Assembly (NCBI RefSeq): GCF_003351045.1
Contig: NZ_QQZY01000002.1
Coordinates: 248,001-312,000 of the forward strand
From: Gaiella occulta
GTDB taxonomy: Bacteria > Actinomycetota > Thermoleophilia > Gaiellales > Gaiellaceae
Length of the DNA stretch: 64,000 nucleotides
Direction: 5' to 3'
Part shown: positions 53,803-62,463 of the stretch, piece by piece
Position numbering within the stretch: the stretch's first letter is position 1
Layout: the number at the start of each line of letters is the position of its first letter
Notes under the pieces: model-generated
What the model was told of the DNA's origin: nothing
Databases searched by the model: none
What the model saw: only the letters and a program-made list of their open reading frames with translations
Made by a program: the position numbers and the translations under genes

Positions 53803-54320
53803 CCCTCGCCGCCCTGTGCGCGTCCGCGGCGGGCTGCGGGAGCGCGTCGACGGCCGCCGAGAGCACCCCGGAGGCGCCGGCGACGGGCGAGTCCGCGGTC
53901 GTCGCGCGCGTGAGCGACGGTGACACGCTGCGCTTGCGGGACGGGCGCCGCGTGCGCCTGCTCCAGATCGACGCGCCCGAGCTGCACGGCGATTGCTTCG
54001 GCAAGGCGGCGCTGACGGCGCTGCGGCGGCTGACGCCCGCGGGCACGCGCGTGACGCTCGTCGCCGACCGGCGCCTCGACCGCAGCGACAGCTACGGGCG
54101 CCTCCTGCGCTACGTCTTCGTGGGCGGACGCAACGTCAACGTCGAGCTCGTACGCCGCGGTGCCGCGTCGCCCTATTTCTTCCGAGGGCGACGAGGACGC
54201 CACGCGATCGACCTGCTCCGCGCCGCCCGCGAGGCACGCGGCGCCCGCCGCGGCTACTGGGGCGCCTGCCCGCGTGCCGATCTCGATCCCGCGGCCGGGT
54301 CGATCACGGGCCGCGCCTGA
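53784..54320 (+). CDS. Staphylococcal nuclease-like lipoprotein
   Basis: The SNase domain is clear: VVARVSDGDTLRLRDGRRVRLLQIDAPEL, FGKAALTALRRL, DRRLDRSDSYGRLLRYVFVGGRNVNVELVRRGAA. The frame extends upstream into a signal peptide with a lipobox (LAALCASAAGC), so it is probably an exported lipoprotein. No ATG, GTG or TTG precedes the signal peptide; CTG 53784 with GAGG upstream is possible, or an indel hides the start. The GTG at 53910 would cut off the signal and first strand. Confidence 0.7.
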   Translation: MGAWRVALAALCASAAGCGSASTAAESTPEAPATGESAVVARVSDGDTLRLRDGRRVRLLQIDAPELHGDCFGKAALTALRRLTPAGTRVTLVADRRLDRSDSYGRLLRYVFVGGRNVNVELVRRGAASPYFFRGRRGRHAIDLLRAAREARGARRGYWGACPRADLDPAAGSITGRA

Positions 54321-54378
54321 CGGCACGCCCCGGCGAGCGCACGGAACAGCGCGTCCGCGCCGTCCGTAGACTGCGGCG

Positions 54379-55641
54379 ATGACGCGCTTCTGGCATCCGG
54401 TGGCCGACATGCAGGCGGTCTCGCGCAGCGGCGAGCTGGTCATCGATCGCGGCGAGGGTTGCCACCTCTGGGACGAGCGCGGCCGGCGCTACCTCGACGC
54501 CACGGCCGGCCTCTGGTACGCGAACGTCGGCTACGGCCGCGAGGAGATCGTCGCGGCGGCCGCGGCGCAGATGCGCCGCCTCCATGCGTACTCCCACTAC
54601 GGCGACGTCTCGAGCAGGCCGACGACCGATCTCGCCGAGCGCATCTCCGCCTTCGCGCCGATGGAGGACGCCGCCGTCTTCTTCACGAGCGGCGGCGGCG
54701 AGTCCGTCGAGACGGCCGTCAAGCTCGTGCGGCGCTACTGGAGCCTGCTCGACCAGCCGCAGCGCACGGTGATCATCTCGCGTGAGCGCGCCTACCACGG
54801 TCTCGCCGGCTACGGCACGAGCATCGTCGGCTCGGACGTGTTCAAGGTCGGCGTCGGGCCGCTCGCCGGCGACACGGTGCGCGTGCCGTGGGACTCGGCC
54901 GAGGCGCTCGCCGAGGCGATCGACCATGCCGGCCCGCACCGGGTCGCCGCGTTCTTCTGCGAGCCCATCGTCGGCGCCGGCGGCGTCCTGCTGCCGCCTG
55001 ACGGCTACCTGGCGGCCGCCCGCGAGGCATGCCGCGAGCGCGGCGTGCTGTTCGTCGCCGACGAGGTGATCTGCGGGTACTGCCGCGTCGGCGACTGGTT
55101 CGCCAGCAGTCGCTTCGGGCTCGACCCCGATCTCGTCACCTTCGCGAAGGGCATCACCTCCGGCTACGTGCCGCTCGGAGGCGTCATCGTGGGCACGGCG
55201 GTGCAGGAGCCGTTCTGGCAGAGCGGGGCTGCCGGCGTCTGGCGCCACGGCTACACGTACTCCGGCCATGCGACCGCCGCCGCCGCCGCGCACGCGAACC
55301 TCGACATCATGGAGCGCGAAGGGCTCGCCGCACGGGCGCGCGAGCTCGAGCACGAGATCACCGAGGCGCTGGCCCCCCTCGTCGAGCACGAGCTCGTCAG
55401 CGAGCTGCGCTCCGGCCTCGGGGCGGTCGCCGGCGTGCAGATCGACCCGGCGCTGCTCGCCGACGACCCCGACCTCACGGACCGCGTCACGCTGACGGCC
55501 CGCGAGCACGGCATCCTCACGCGCACGCTCGTCGGCGGCGGTCTGCAGGTCTCGCCGCCGCTCGTGATCACGCGGGCCGAGCTCGGGGAGCTCGCTTCAG
55601 GCCTGCGCGGCGCGCTCGACGACGTCGCCGCCGCGGGCTGA
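54379..55641 (+). CDS. Class III PLP-dependent aminotransferase
   Basis: The 420-residue omega-transaminase type enzyme has YLDATAGLWYANVGYG, FFTSGGGESVETAVKLVRRYW, RERAYHGLAGYGTS, the PLP Asp in LFVADEVICGYCRVGDWF, the Lys in TFAKGITSGYVPLGGVIVG and YSGHATAAAAAHANL. The amine donor is unknown. TAGACT is exactly 6 nt before the ATG, a likely leaderless start. Its 3' end overlaps the convergent amidase gene by 45 nt. Confidence 0.93.
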   Translation: MTRFWHPVADMQAVSRSGELVIDRGEGCHLWDERGRRYLDATAGLWYANVGYGREEIVAAAAAQMRRLHAYSHYGDVSSRPTTDLAERISAFAPMEDAAVFFTSGGGESVETAVKLVRRYWSLLDQPQRTVIISRERAYHGLAGYGTSIVGSDVFKVGVGPLAGDTVRVPWDSAEALAEAIDHAGPHRVAAFFCEPIVGAGGVLLPPDGYLAAAREACRERGVLFVADEVICGYCRVGDWFASSRFGLDPDLVTFAKGITSGYVPLGGVIVGTAVQEPFWQSGAAGVWRHGYTYSGHATAAAAAHANLDIMEREGLAARARELEHEITEALAPLVEHELVSELRSGLGAVAGVQIDPALLADDPDLTDRVTLTAREHGILTRTLVGGGLQVSPPLVITRAELGELASGLRGALDDVAAAG

Positions 55642-56157
55642 GGCGCGCACGAGCCGCAGGAAGCGCTGCCACGGGAAGTCGGGCCCCGGATCCCGGTGGT
55701 CGCTCTTGCCGAAGGCGTCGCTGACGTCGGCGTGGCCGCCGATGCCGCGGCGGCGGGCCCGCAGATCGGCGCCGCGCAGCCGCCTCATCGGAATGCCGTG
55801 GCGGGCGCAGACGCCGGCGGCGACGGCGGCGGCGCGCTCGAGCACCGCCTGGCTGTAGGGATCCGACCAGCCGTCCGCGCCCTGGCCGGCGAAGCCGGCG
55901 AGCTCGATCCCGACGGAGTTGCCGTTGCCCCCGCGTGCATGCCAGGCGATGTCGCGCTCGCGCACGCACTGGATCACCGTGCCCGCGTCGACGCAGTAGT
56001 GCGCCGACACCTGAGCGGCAGGATCCGCGAACCAGCGGGCGCAGGCCGCCGCCGCGCCGTCGCGCTCGCCGATCTCCATCGTGTGGATCACGACCACGTC
56101 GATCCTCCGGCGCTCGGCTCGGGTGACGTTCGGGCTCTCGACGAATGCGTACGGCAC
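55597..56157 (-). CDS. N-acetylmuramoyl-L-alanine amidase (Amidase_2)
   Basis: The 186-residue zinc amidase has VVVIHTMEIGE (first His), QVSAHYCVDAGTVIQCVRERDIAWHARGGNGNSVGIELAG, GIGGHADVSD (second His) and the terminal DPGPDFPWQRFL hallmark. No signal peptide is seen, so it may recycle muropeptides in the cytoplasm. GTG 56157 has GGAGGG nearby; the earlier ATG 56217 would overlap the divergent HIT gene start. Confidence 0.88.
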   Translation of the reverse strand: MPYAFVESPNVTRAERRRIDVVVIHTMEIGERDGAAAACARWFADPAAQVSAHYCVDAGTVIQCVRERDIAWHARGGNGNSVGIELAGFAGQGADGWSDPYSQAVLERAAAVAAGVCARHGIPMRRLRGADLRARRRGIGGHADVSDAFGKSDHRDPGPDFPWQRFLRLVRASARGGDVVERAAQA

Positions 56158-56215
56158 GGCTCCCTCCAGGGCACGGGCGCCGCAGCCGTGGCGATCATAG
56201 TGATAGAAGGCACGC

Positions 56216-56704
56216 ATGACCAGGCAGCTGTGGGCGCCGTGGCGCCTCGAGTACGTCCAGGGAGCCGGCGAGCAGGACGGCTGCGTCTTCTGCCGCGAGG
56301 CGGCCGGCGAGCTCGCCGGGGCGAGCCTCGTCGTCCACCGCGACGCGCACGCGCTCGCCCTGCTCAACAAGTACCCGTACGCGTCCGGCCATCTCATGAT
56401 CGCCCCGCTACGCCACACGGCCGCGCTCGGCGACCTCAGCCCCGCGGAAGCGGCTGCCGTCCACCGTCTCACGGTGCGGGCGCTCGACGCCCTGCGGACC
56501 GTCTACGGCCCGGATGCCTTCAACGTCGGCTGGAACCTCGGCGCCGTCGCCGGTGGGTCGATCGCGGGCCATCTGCACGAGCACGTGGTGCCACGCTGGA
56601 GCGGCGATACGAATTTCATGCCGGTGCTCGCCGACGTGAAGGTGCTCCCCGAGCACCTCGAGGTCACCCGCAGGCGGCTCGTCGAGGCATGGCCGCAGGG
56701 GTAG
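56216..56704 (+). CDS. HIT-family hydrolase/phosphorylase
   Basis: The 162-residue protein has LWAPWRLEYVQG, CVFCREAAG, LLNKYPYASGHLMIAPLRHTA and the histidine triad GHLHEHVVPRW followed by GDTNFMPVLADVKVLPEHL. The W-x-P-W-R start and C-terminal block match the mycobacterial Ap4A phosphorylase (Rv2613c) group. It probably degrades diadenosine polyphosphates. Confidence 0.92.
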   Translation: MTRQLWAPWRLEYVQGAGEQDGCVFCREAAGELAGASLVVHRDAHALALLNKYPYASGHLMIAPLRHTAALGDLSPAEAAAVHRLTVRALDALRTVYGPDAFNVGWNLGAVAGGSIAGHLHEHVVPRWSGDTNFMPVLADVKVLPEHLEVTRRRLVEAWPQG

Positions 56705-56876
56705 ATGATCCGCGAGCCGGCGGAGAACGCGAACACGTACACGCGACTCGGCCCCGGTGAGGAGAGGATCGAGAGCGACCGCGTCGTGACGGGCCCGTCG
56801 AGGTCGCCGGCATCCACATCCTGCTCGGCGAGCTTCCGCCCCACGAGTGCGCCGTCTCCGAACGCAGCAAGCATCG

Positions 56877-56932
56877 AGCGCGGCGTCTCGCGCGACAAGA
56901 CTTTCCGCTGCGATGTTGCGAGACGCCGCGCT
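56877..56932. repeat. Long inverted repeat, copy 1
   Basis: A perfect 15-bp inverted repeat (56877-56891 with 56918-56932) surrounds a 26-nt loop containing CAAGACTTTCCG. It overlaps the stop codon of the gene ending at 56931. The region 56705-56876 holds no gene I support. A related element at 60337-60390 in the opposite orientation shares the arms and the AAGACTTTCC loop. Confidence 0.8.
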
Positions 56933-57803
56933 AGCGCGTGGCGCCGAGCGGCGCGAGTGACGACCAGGCCTTCGCGCCCGTCGTCGCGAAGTCGTAGAGG
57001 CTCCAGCCGCTGACCGTGCCGTCGTCGCCGACAGCGTCGACGTATGCCTTCAGCTCGTCGGCGTCCATGCGGTTGGCGACGCCTCCCGCCGCGTGGATCG
57101 GCACGTCGGGCCCGACGGCGGCGCGCAGGAGCTTGAGCGAGCGGGCGACGTAGCCGTAGGTCGCCTCGTAGCCGCGGAAGCCGCCTCCCGTATAGGTCAT
57201 CGGGATGAAGGCGTCGACGAGCGGGGTGAGCTCGGCCCACGGAAAGTTCGGCCACCAGCGAGCGTGGCGCTCGAACGCACGCGGCGGGTATGGGATCGCC
57301 GCAACCGGGACGTCGCCGGCCTCGACGGCGAGCGTGCGCGCGAGGGCGAGCAGCCGCTGCGTGCGCAGGCCCACGCGCTTGAGGCGCAGCGACTCCACGT
57401 CGAGCGCGACGCCGTCGAAGGCCGCGCCTCCCGGCGAGCGAAACGCGAGCATCGCCCGTGTGCGGCGCAGGTCGAGCGCCGGCTGCACGAAGCCGGGCAG
57501 GTACCACGCGACGGCCTGGATGCCGCGCGCGTGCAGTGCGTCGAGCAGGAGCCCGAGCCCCGCCGGGTTGACGACGTCGGTCGCGCTGCGGTCGTTCGCG
57601 GTCTCGACGTAGACGGTGCGCACCCCGCGCGCGGCGATGCGATCGGCCGTCCGCACCGGGTCGACGAGCAGCGCGCCGTCGTAGACGTCGATCCAGGTGC
57701 CGAGCCCGGCAAACGGCGGCGAGCCCGCTGCCGAGCTCCCCGCGGCAGCCCCGCCGGCGGCGACGACGAGGAATGCGACCACGGCTGCGACGGCCACGCG
57801 CAT
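56931..57803 (-). CDS. Secreted TIM-barrel (putative glycoside hydrolase-like) protein
   Basis: The 290-residue protein starts with a signal peptide (MRVAVAAVVAFLVVAAGG). The barrel has strands YVETANDRSA, GIQAVAWYLPGF, FDGVALDVESLRLKRVG (Asp/Glu pair at the strand end), DAFIPMTYTGGGF and IHAAGGVANRMDADEL. It resembles GHL/DUF4015-like glycosidases; the substrate is unknown. TACGCT lies 7 nt before ATG 57803. Its TAG stop lies in the inverted repeat. Confidence 0.75.
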   Translation of the reverse strand: MRVAVAAVVAFLVVAAGGAAAGSSAAGSPPFAGLGTWIDVYDGALLVDPVRTADRIAARGVRTVYVETANDRSATDVVNPAGLGLLLDALHARGIQAVAWYLPGFVQPALDLRRTRAMLAFRSPGGAAFDGVALDVESLRLKRVGLRTQRLLALARTLAVEAGDVPVAAIPYPPRAFERHARWWPNFPWAELTPLVDAFIPMTYTGGGFRGYEATYGYVARSLKLLRAAVGPDVPIHAAGGVANRMDADELKAYVDAVGDDGTVSGWSLYDFATTGAKAWSSLAPLGATR

Positions 57804-57849
57804 GCCCGGAAGCGTAGACCGCGTCTGTGAAGGTTCCGTGAGCGCGCCG

Positions 57850-57855
57850 CTAGAA
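57850..57855 (+). promoter_or_regulatory. -10 box of tRNA-Gly
   Basis: TAGAAT lies 10 nt before the mature 5' end of tRNA-Gly, at normal distance for a promoter. No convincing -35 box is seen. Confidence 0.55.
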
Positions 57856-57865
57856 TGGCGACCGC

Positions 57866-57938
57866 GCGGGCGTAGCTCAGTTGGTAGAGCGTCGGCTTCC
57901 CAAGCCGTAGGTCGAGGGTTCGAGTCCCTTCGCCCGCT
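57866..57938 (+). tRNA. tRNA-Gly (anticodon CCC)
   Basis: A cloverleaf with acceptor GCGGGCG/CGCCCGC, anticodon loop TTCCCAA (CCC, codon GGG), T loop TTCGAGT and discriminator T. The first pair of the anticodon stem is a T-T mismatch. CCA is not encoded. Confidence 0.95.
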
Positions 57939-58001
57939 TCTTCTGCTCGGCACGGGGCTTCTGCCCGGCGGCGTGGAGCGGATCCCCCGGCCCGACCGCT
58001 G

Positions 58002-58892
58002 TCAGCCGCCGACCGTGCCCAGCCAGGAGGCGATGCGCCCGGCGATCTCCTCGCCCCTGTCCTCCTGCAGGAAGTGGGCGGCACCCTGCACCGTCTGCGG
58101 CGGCCCGGCACCCGGGATCAGCTCGGCCATCAGCTCGGCATGGTGCGGCGTGAAGATCGGGTCGCTGTCGCCGAAGAGGACGAGCGCCGGTCTCTCCCAG
58201 CGGCGCAGCGCCTCGCGCACCGCGATCATCGCCGGCGCGCTCGGGTGGTCGGCGCCGGTCGCGACGAGCCTGGGGAACATGACGACGCCGATCTTCGACT
58301 CCGGCGTCGGAAACGGCGCGTCGTAGCCCGCGACGACCTCGTCGGCGAGCTCCGTCGCGCACGAGATGCGGATGAGCCGGCCGGGGACGATGTCGGTGCC
58401 GACCCGCTCCATGAACGCCTGGAAGCGCAGCCACTCCTCACCGGGCGCGCGTGCCCCGATGCCGGTGTTCATGATCACGAGACGCTCGATGCGCTCCGGC
58501 TGCTCGACCGCGAGCCGCAGGCCGATCGGTCCGCCCCAGTCCTGCACGACGACGGTCGCGTCGCGGAGATCGAGCTGCTCGCAGAGAAGGCGCCCGACCG
58601 CTGCGACGTGGCGGTCGTAGCTGTACCACGCGTGCTCGACGGGCTTGTCGGAGCGGCCGAAGCCGAAGTAGTCGGGGACGATCACGCGCCCGACCTCGGC
58701 CAGGCGCGGGATCATCTTGCGGTAGAGGAAGCCCCACGTCGGCTCGCCGTGCAGGAGCACGATCGGCGCGCCTTCGCCCTCGTCGACGTAGTGCATGCGC
58801 AGCCCGTCCTGGTCGACGTAGCGCGGCTCGTACGGCCACCCGGGCAGCTCGCGAAAGCGCTCGTCCGGCGTGCGGTAGGCGTCGACGCCCAT
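58002..58892 (-). CDS. Haloalkane dehalogenase-like alpha/beta hydrolase
   Basis: The 296-residue protein matches the HLD-I group: oxyanion motif LLHGEPTWGFLYRKM, PDYFGFGRSDKP, nucleophile Asp118 with halide-binding Trp119 in VVVQDWGGPIG, catalytic acid in LVLFGDSDPIF and base His in GAAHFLQEDRGEEIA. It hydrolyses carbon-halogen bonds or a related substrate. TAGGGT lies 6 nt before the ATG. Confidence 0.88.
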   Translation of the reverse strand: MGVDAYRTPDERFRELPGWPYEPRYVDQDGLRMHYVDEGEGAPIVLLHGEPTWGFLYRKMIPRLAEVGRVIVPDYFGFGRSDKPVEHAWYSYDRHVAAVGRLLCEQLDLRDATVVVQDWGGPIGLRLAVEQPERIERLVIMNTGIGARAPGEEWLRFQAFMERVGTDIVPGRLIRISCATELADEVVAGYDAPFPTPESKIGVVMFPRLVATGADHPSAPAMIAVREALRRWERPALVLFGDSDPIFTPHHAELMAELIPGAGPPQTVQGAAHFLQEDRGEEIAGRIASWLGTVGG

Positions 58893-58952
58893 CTCCGCAC
58901 CCTACCCCGCCCCCGCCACCGCGCGGGCGCGCGCTCGTGCAGAGTTCGCCGG

Positions 58953-60338
58953 GTGACCGACCTTCGCGCCGTCCTCGCCTCCGCCCTCGCCGACCCCGGC
59001 CGGGTGACCGACGGCGACTCCGAGCGCGACCTGCACGCCTCCGACCTCACCTTCCACCGGCCGCAGCGGCCGGACGCGGTCGTCTACCCACTCTCCACGG
59101 CCGAGGTCGCACGCGTGCTCGAGATCGCGGACGCACGCGGAATCCCCGTGACGCCGTTCGGGGCCGGATCGAGCCTCGAGGGCCACGTGATCCCGACGCT
59201 GGGCGGCATCAGCCTCGACCTCACGCGCATGAACCGGATTCTCGAGCTCGACGCCGCCGGGCTCAGCGCCGTCGTGCAGGCCGGCGTGCTACGCAGCGCC
59301 CTCGACGCGGCCGCGGGCGCGCACGGGCTCATGTTCCCCGTCGACCCCGGAGCGGACGCGACGATCGGCGGCATGGCGGCGACGAACGCCGCGGGCACGA
59401 CGACGATCCGCTACGGCAAGACCCGCGCCAGCGTGCTCGCGCTCGAGGCAGTCCTCCCGGGCGGGCGCGTGATCAGGACAGGCACGCGCGCGCCGAAGTC
59501 CTCCGCGGGCTACGACCTCACAGGGCTGCTCGTCGGCTCGGAGGGAACGCTCGCGGTCATCACCGAGGTGACGGTGCGCCTACACGGGATCCCCGAGCAC
59601 GCCGTCGCGCTGCGCGTCGCGTTCCCGGACGTGGGGGCCGCCTGCAGGACCGCGGCCGCCCTCGTCGCCGCCGGGAGCGGCGTCACCCGCCTCGAGCTCG
59701 TCGATGCGTGGACCGTGGCGGCCCTCAACGCCCACCTCGGCAGCCGCTATCCCGAAGTGCCCTGCCTGTTCGTGGAGGCGGCCGGCACGCGAACCGCGGT
59801 CGAGGGCGATCTCGAGCTCGTCGCCGCGGTCGCCGCCGCCGAGGGCGCCGTCGAGATCGTCCACGAGCGCGACGCCGGCGCGCGCGCCCGCCTGTGGGAG
59901 GCGCGCCACGCCGTCGCGTACGCGGTGAGCGCGACCGCGCCGGGCAAGGGCCATCGCACGACGGACGTGTGCGTCCCGGTGCCCGAGCTCCCCGCCGCCG
60001 TCGCCGTCGCGCGCGCGACGCTCGACCGCCTCGACCTGCAAGGCGGCATCCTCGGCCACGCGGGCGACGGCAACCTCCACGTCAGCGTGATGGTCGATCC
60101 CGACGACGCGGCCGAGGTCGCGCGCTCGGACGAGCTCGTCGGGCTGCTCGTCGAGGACGCGCTCGCCCGCGGCGGCACGTGCACGGGCGAGCACGGCATC
60201 GGCGCCGGCAAGATCGCCTGGCTCGAGCGCGAGCACCCGGACCTGCTGCCGCTCTACCGCGGCATCAAGGCGCTCTTCGACCCGCACGGGATCATGAACC
60301 CCGGCAAGGTGCTGCGCGCGGCGGGCGACGGCCGCTAG
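58953..60338 (+). CDS. FAD-linked oxidase (glycolate/D-lactate dehydrogenase type)
   Basis: The 461-residue protein has an FAD-binding domain (VTPFGAGSSLEGHVIPTLGGISLDLTRMN, FPVDPGADATIGGMAATNAAGT, KSSAGYDLTGLLVGSEGTLAVITEVTVRL). The C-terminal FAD-oxidase domain carries ILGHAGDGNLHVSVM and GTCTGEHGIGAGK. It oxidises 2-hydroxy acids such as D-lactate or glycolate; the exact substrate is unknown. Start GTG 58953. Its TAG stop overlaps the second inverted repeat. Confidence 0.92.
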   Translation: MTDLRAVLASALADPGRVTDGDSERDLHASDLTFHRPQRPDAVVYPLSTAEVARVLEIADARGIPVTPFGAGSSLEGHVIPTLGGISLDLTRMNRILELDAAGLSAVVQAGVLRSALDAAAGAHGLMFPVDPGADATIGGMAATNAAGTTTIRYGKTRASVLALEAVLPGGRVIRTGTRAPKSSAGYDLTGLLVGSEGTLAVITEVTVRLHGIPEHAVALRVAFPDVGAACRTAAALVAAGSGVTRLELVDAWTVAALNAHLGSRYPEVPCLFVEAAGTRTAVEGDLELVAAVAAAEGAVEIVHERDAGARARLWEARHAVAYAVSATAPGKGHRTTDVCVPVPELPAAVAVARATLDRLDLQGGILGHAGDGNLHVSVMVDPDDAAEVARSDELVGLLVEDALARGGTCTGEHGIGAGKIAWLEREHPDLLPLYRGIKALFDPHGIMNPGKVLRAAGDGR

Positions 60339-60390
60339 TGCGGCGTCTCGCAACATTCCACCGGAAAGTCTTGTTGCGAGACGCCGCACT
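60337..60390. repeat. Long inverted repeat, copy 2
   Basis: A perfect 19-bp inverted repeat (60337-60355 with 60372-60390) with a 16-nt loop. Its reverse complement matches copy 1 at 56877-56932, including AAGACTTTCC and ATGTTGCGAGACGCCGC. It overlaps the stop codon of the FAD oxidase and lies between convergent genes. It may act as a bidirectional terminator or a REP-like genome repeat. Confidence 0.85.
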
Positions 60391-60442
60391 CGATACGAGG
60401 ATGCGCACCGCGAGGGCGGGCGCGGTGCGGACGCGACGGGAC

Positions 60443-61468
60443 CTACGTGGAGACGAGCGCCTCCATGTCGGCCGTGTACTCGCCGCGCGCGGCGGCGGCA
60501 TTGCAGCGGGCACGGTGCAGGAACGCCGCCTGCGCCGCCTCGACGTTCTCCGCCTGCCCACGCCACGCTTGCAGCGCCGACGCCTGCAGGGCACGGCCGT
60601 ACGAGAACGAGAGCGGCCACGGTCGGCCGTCGAGCTGGTTGATCGCGTTGAGGTTGACGGTCGCCTCCACCTCCGACTGGCCGCCGGAGAGGAAGACGAT
60701 GCCCGGCACGGCCGCCGGGACGTGACGGCGGAAGCAGTGGACGGTCGCCGCGGCGATCCGCGCCGGGCTCGCCTGGTCGGCGTTGCCCTTGCCGGGGATG
60801 ACCATGTTCGGCTTCAGCAAGGTGCCCTCGAGGTCGACGCGATGCTCGTACAGGGCGTCGTACACCCGCTCGAGCGTGCGCGACGTCGCCTCGTAGCAGT
60901 CGTCCAACGAGTGGTCGCTGTCCATCAGCACCTCGGGCTCGACGATCGGGACGATGCCGGCCTCCTGGCACAGCGCCGCGTAGCGTGCGAGCGCGTGAGC
61001 GTTCGCCGACAGGGCGTAGTCGCTCGGGAGCCCGTCCCCGATCGAGATCGTGGCACGCCACTTGGCGAAGCGGGCGCCGAGGCCGCGGTACTCCTGCAAG
61101 CGCCCACGCAGGCCGTCGAGGCCCTCCGTCACCGCCTCGCCCGGCGCGCCCGCGAGCGGGTGGGCGCCGGTGTCGACCTTGATGCCCGGGACGACGCCCT
61201 TGCCCGCGAGCAGCGCCGGAAACGGCGTCCCGTCGTCGGCGCGCTGCCGGATCGTCTCGTCGTAGAGGATGACGCCGCCCACGTGCTCCTCGAATCCCGG
61301 GGTCGTGAACAGGAGGTTCCGGTAGGAGCGCCGGCTCTCCTCCGTCGACTCGACGCCGATCGTGTCGAAGCGCTTGCCGATCGTGCCCGTCGACTCGTCG
61401 GCGGCGAGGATGCCCTTGCCGTTCGCGACGATCGCGAGGGCGATCTCTCTCAGGTCGTCAGCAGCCAT
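60443..61468 (-). CDS. Class I fructose-bisphosphate aldolase
   Basis: The 341-residue Schiff-base aldolase has GKGILAADESTGTIGKRF, GVVPGIKVDTG, FAKWRATISIG, the Schiff-base Lys in GTLLKPNMVIPG and GIVFLSGGQSEVEATVNLNAIN. It cleaves fructose 1,6-bisphosphate. Class I aldolase of this eukaryote-like form occurs in some actinobacteria. Its ATG shares a base with the glpX stop (TGATG), pairing glycolytic and gluconeogenic steps. Confidence 0.95.
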   Translation of the reverse strand: MAADDLREIALAIVANGKGILAADESTGTIGKRFDTIGVESTEESRRSYRNLLFTTPGFEEHVGGVILYDETIRQRADDGTPFPALLAGKGVVPGIKVDTGAHPLAGAPGEAVTEGLDGLRGRLQEYRGLGARFAKWRATISIGDGLPSDYALSANAHALARYAALCQEAGIVPIVEPEVLMDSDHSLDDCYEATSRTLERVYDALYEHRVDLEGTLLKPNMVIPGKGNADQASPARIAAATVHCFRRHVPAAVPGIVFLSGGQSEVEATVNLNAINQLDGRPWPLSFSYGRALQASALQAWRGQAENVEAAQAAFLHRARCNAAAARGEYTADMEALVST

Positions 61469-62463
61469 CAGATGTCCTTTCCCAGATTCGTCAACTTCTC
61501 CGCGGGATGGTAGGCCGCGATGCGCCGCACCGTGCCGGAGCGGGAGCGCATCACGATCGACTCGGTCTCGACGCCGGCGCGGCTCGTGCGCACGCCGCGC
61601 AGGAGCGACCCGCCGGTGACGCCGGTCGCGGCCACGAACACGTCCTTGCCGCCCACGAGATCGCCGGCGCCGAGCACCCGGTCGAGGTCGAAGCCGGCGT
61701 CGAGGAGGGCCTGACGCTCGGCGTCGTTGCGCGGCCACAGCTTGCCCTGGATCGCCCCTCCCAGGCACGTGATCGCGGCCGCCGAGATGACGCCCTCGGG
61801 CGTGCCGCCGATGCCCATCAGCATGTCGACGCCGGTGAACGGCTGGGCTGCGGCGATGGCGGGGGCGACGTCGCCGTCGCGGATCAGCGTGACGCGCGCT
61901 CCGGCCTCGCGCAGCTCGGAGACGAGCCGCTCGTGCCGCTCCCGCTCCAGCACGACGACGGTGAGGTCGCTCACCTTCATGCCCTTCGCGGCGGCGACGG
62001 CGCGGACGTTGTCGGCCGGCGACGCCTCGATGTCGATCGCGTCGGCGGCCTCGGGACCGACGGCGATCTTGTCCATGTAGAGCGCCGCGCCCGGGAAGAA
62101 CATCGAGCCGCGCTCGGCGACCGCGATCACGGAGATCGCGCCCGGAATGCCGAGCGCCGTGAGCCGCGTGCCCTCGAGCGGGTCGACGGCGACGTCCACC
62201 TCCGGCCCCCAGCCGGCGCCGACGCGCTCGTTGTTGTAGAGCATCGGCGCCTCGTCCTTCTCGCCCTCGCCGATGACGACGACGCCCTGCATCGCGACCG
62301 TGTTGATCATGCGGCGCATGAGATCGACGGCGGCCTGGTCGGCCGCGATCTTGTCCCCCCTGCCGATCCATCGCGCCGCGCCCATGGCGCCCGCCTCGGT
62401 CACGCGCACGAGCTCCAGCGCGAGGTTCCTGTCCGGCACGGTCGGGTCGGCGATGTGGCTCAC
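61468..62463 (-). CDS. glpX: Class II fructose-1,6-bisphosphatase
   Basis: The 331-residue GlpX-type phosphatase removes the 1-phosphate in gluconeogenesis. Motifs are [45 protein letters not shown] (metal-binding Asp/Glu) and [15 protein letters not shown]. The GTG start overlaps the transporter stop by 4 nt. It is coupled to the aldolase gene. Confidence 0.96.
   Translation of the reverse strand: MSHIADPTVPDRNLALELVRVTEAGAMGAARWIGRGDKIAADQAAVDLMRRMINTVAMQGVVVIGEGEKDEAPMLYNNERVGAGWGPEVDVAVDPLEGTRLTALGIPGAISVIAVAERGSMFFPGAALYMDKIAVGPEAADAIDIEASPADNVRAVAAAKGMKVSDLTVVVLERERHERLVSELREAGARVTLIRDGDVAPAIAAAQPFTGVDMLMGIGGTPEGVISAAAITCLGGAIQGKLWPRNDAERQALLDAGFDLDRVLGAGDLVGGKDVFVAATGVTGGSLLRGVRTSRAGVETESIVMRSRSGTVRRIAAYHPAEKLTNLGKDI

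Noticed and set aside
56157-56217. Amidase start at ATG 56217
   Set aside because: It would share bases with the divergent HIT start (CATG) and leave no promoter space; GTG 56157 has a good ribosome site and begins at the conserved region.
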